A stretch of DNA of 27,116 nt from contig CAKZLA010000540.1 of assembly GCA_937124525.1 (NCBI GenBank), forward strand, positions 1 to 27,116, given 5' to 3'. The DNA is from an uncultured Desulfobacterium sp. Lineage in GTDB: Bacteria; Desulfobacterota; Desulfobacteria; Desulfobacterales; Desulfobacteraceae. The translations under genes were made by a program, and so were the position numbers. Below, in pieces: positions 25,951 through 27,116 of this stretch; the first letter of the stretch is position 1, and every line of letters begins with the position of its first letter. Under the pieces are notes generated by a model that was not told the origin of the DNA, ran no database searches, and saw only the letters and a program-made list of their open reading frames with translations.

Positions 25951-26250
25951 ATGGAACCGGACAAAACAATAAAAAATCAGTGGGTCCATGTGGTGGTTCA
26001 AAACCCCGGAACACCGGGGGAAGAACTCATGGGCTATGACACAGAACAGATACCAGAACCGTTTATTCCTGCCTTTACCACCCGGGAGGAAGCCCAGGCC
26101 TGTTTTTTGATAATGCCCAAGGATATCATGAATCAAAAATATGAGGTCCATGCCATCTTGAAGGAGGATCTCATTGATCAGGCCCGGACAAACGGGTTTA
26201 AAATTTTTCTAATGGACGATAAAAGCAGTATCAAAGAAGAATTGTGTTAA
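25951..26250 (+). CDS. Small protein of unknown function between acsE and cooC
   Basis: I do not recognise this family. The protein has 99 residues, is mildly acidic and shows no signal peptide, membrane segment or metal motif: its two cysteines (in QACFLI and at the C-terminus) are far apart. The first half, NQWVHVVVQNPGTPGEELMG, looks like beta strands, and the rest mixes strands and helices (FTTREEAQACFLIMPK, YEVHAILKEDLIDQA), which suggests a compact alpha/beta fold. ATG 25951 is chosen with GGGAAA just upstream; a TTG at 25939 is in frame but falls inside the terminator. It ends 12 bases before cooC, so it is probably translated from the same message and may act with that ATPase. Confidence 0.75.
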   Translation: MEPDKTIKNQWVHVVVQNPGTPGEELMGYDTEQIPEPFIPAFTTREEAQACFLIMPKDIMNQKYEVHAILKEDLIDQARTNGFKIFLMDDKSSIKEELC

Positions 26251-26262
26251 GGGGAGAAACAA

Positions 26263-27042
26263 ATGAGTTTAAAACTGGCCATCGGCGGTAAAGGCGGGGT
26301 TGGTAAAACAACCATCACATCTTTACTTGCCAGGTGCATTGCACACCTGGATAAAGAGAACAGCGTCATTGCAATTGATGCTGATCCTGTGGCCAACCTG
26401 GCTGCAGGTTTAGGTATCCCTGAAGAAACGCCCATCACCCCCATTTCCGAGTTATCCGACCTCATTGCAGAACGAACCGGAGCAAAACCGGGAACCATGG
26501 GAGGTTTTTTTACCCTTAACCCCAAGGTGGATGATATCCCCGATCGATTTTCCCTGGAACGGGACGGGGTGAAACTACTGGTCATGGGCACAGTACAAAG
26601 CGGCGGCTCCGGTTGCATCTGCCCGGAAAGCACCATTTTAAAAGCCCTGATGAATCATCTGGTTCTGGCAAGAAATGAAATTGTGATCATGGACATGGAG
26701 GCCGGGGTGGAGCACCTGGGCCGTGGCACATCCGGCTCCATGGATGCCCTGGTGGTGGTGGTCAACCCAGGGAAAAGAAGCCGTGTGGCTGCCCAGAAAA
26801 TCAGAAAACTGGGCCATGACATTGGAATAAAACGGGTGGTGGTACTGGGAAACCGCGTGGGATCTGCTGAAGATGAAGCCCTGATCCGGGAATCTCTTTC
26901 CGACTATGAAATCATAGGGTTTCTGCCAGAAATGGATGAAATTTACATGGCGGACCGCAAGGGTGTTCGACCCTACGAAGATATTTCTAAAGCCCCCGAA
27001 GCCCTCATGGACATTGCCAGAAAATTCATGGCACTGGTGTAA
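26263..27042 (+). CDS. cooC: CooC-like nickel-insertion ATPase (second paralog)
   Basis: This is a CooC/AcsF-family P-loop ATPase. Walker A is GKGGVGKTT at 9-17, followed by IDADPVANLAAGLG at 38-51, the CxC pair C118 and C120 in GSGCIC, and the switch-region pattern VIMDMEAGVEHLGRGTS. The length is 259 residues, and GGGGAG lies before ATG 26263. Its position at the end of the acs cluster suggests that it loads nickel into AcsB or AcsA. Compared with the paralog at 11861 it has a longer insert before the CxC pair and a different motif around it (GTVQSGGSGCIC against GRQEGQGCYC), so the two may serve different metal sites. Its stop codon is 16 bases from the second omega-RNA copy. Confidence 0.9.
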   Translation: MSLKLAIGGKGGVGKTTITSLLARCIAHLDKENSVIAIDADPVANLAAGLGIPEETPITPISELSDLIAERTGAKPGTMGGFFTLNPKVDDIPDRFSLERDGVKLLVMGTVQSGGSGCICPESTILKALMNHLVLARNEIVIMDMEAGVEHLGRGTSGSMDALVVVVNPGKRSRVAAQKIRKLGHDIGIKRVVVLGNRVGSAEDEALIRESLSDYEIIGFLPEMDEIYMADRKGVRPYEDISKAPEALMDIARKFMALV

Positions 27043-27058
27043 CTGCCACGGGCAGACC
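27043..27058 (+). other. Short hairpin between cooC stop and the IscB repeat
   Basis: CTGCC-ACG-GGCAG (27043-27055) is a perfect five-pair stem, directly before the repeat. It resembles the stem of a terminator without its T-run, as if the element had landed beside it. If the omega-RNA is transcribed with a 5' guide, these 16 bases would be within that guide. Confidence 0.45.
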
Positions 27059-27116
27059 GTATTGGGGATCTGGCCTGCCCACAACAAATATCGAAACTCC
27101 AGTTATTACAAATCAT
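27059..27116 (+). ncRNA. Second copy of the HEARO/omega-RNA 5' end, cut by the window edge
   Basis: This matches bases 1-57 except for one extra G (27064-27067). It includes one arm of each of the two 5' stems seen in the full copy. The rest of this element, including any iscB gene, lies outside the window. Confidence 0.7.

Noticed and set aside
1..27116. The window as a complete circular plasmid or phage because its ends match
   Set aside because: It carries housekeeping genes (prs, rplY, pth, ispE, tRNA-Gln) and no replication or structural genes; the matching ends are a repeated element and differ by one base.
1..27116. CRISPR array
   Set aside because: No set of regularly spaced direct repeats is present; the only long repeats are the two omega-RNA copies and the acsD tail.

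Overview
The window looks like a chromosomal piece of an anaerobic Desulfobacterota bacterium, probably a Desulfobacteraceae-type sulfate reducer that uses the Wood-Ljungdahl pathway. That placement is an inference. It rests on a complete bacterial-type CODH/ACS set, the tetrahydrofolate enzymes Fhs and FolD, a selenocysteine formate dehydrogenase and an ADP-forming acetyl-CoA synthetase, next to ordinary housekeeping genes. No sulfate-reduction gene is visible, so the taxonomy is not proven.

Layout. (1) Bases 1-230 hold a HEARO-type omega-RNA followed by the first 15 codons of an iscB gene that then stops: a decayed or minimal IscB element. (2) 500-3271 (+) is a selenoprotein formate dehydrogenase. 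It is read through an in-frame UGA at 1637-1639 with a bacterial SECIS hairpin at the expected distance, and ends at a two-way terminator. (3) 3485-12628 lies entirely on the minus strand. In transcription order it holds a CooC-like ATPase, an NDP-forming acetyl-CoA synthetase, a phosphopantetheinyl transferase, a DUF1844 protein, ispE, tRNA-Gln, prs, rplY, pth, carD and an RluD-type pseudouridine synthase. (4) 13177-13602 (+) is a small coiled-coil protein of unknown function. (5) fhs and folD are on the minus strand (13687-16620). (6) After an 874-base divergent intergenic region comes acsD-acsA-acsB-acsC-acsE, an unknown 99-residue gene and a second cooC-like gene (17495-27042, +). (7) The last 58 bases repeat the 5' end of the omega-RNA at the left edge, in the same orientation, with one extra G.

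How the genes fit together. Formate dehydrogenase makes or uses formate. Fhs and FolD carry the C1 unit on tetrahydrofolate to the methylene level. The methylene-THF reductase is not in the window. AcsE moves the methyl group to the corrinoid protein AcsCD. AcsA interconverts CO2 and CO, and AcsB builds or splits acetyl-CoA. The two CooC-like ATPases are probably nickel-insertion factors for AcsA and/or AcsB. The ADP-forming synthetase may link acetyl-CoA to acetate and ATP. The pathway can run for CO2 fixation or for acetate oxidation; the sequence does not say which.

Most notable points: the IscB/omega-RNA repeat bracketing the C1 cluster, a 170-residue Ala/Pro/Lys/Glu tail on AcsD, a structured acs leader with possible alternative pairings, and an uncharacterised small gene between acsE and cooC.
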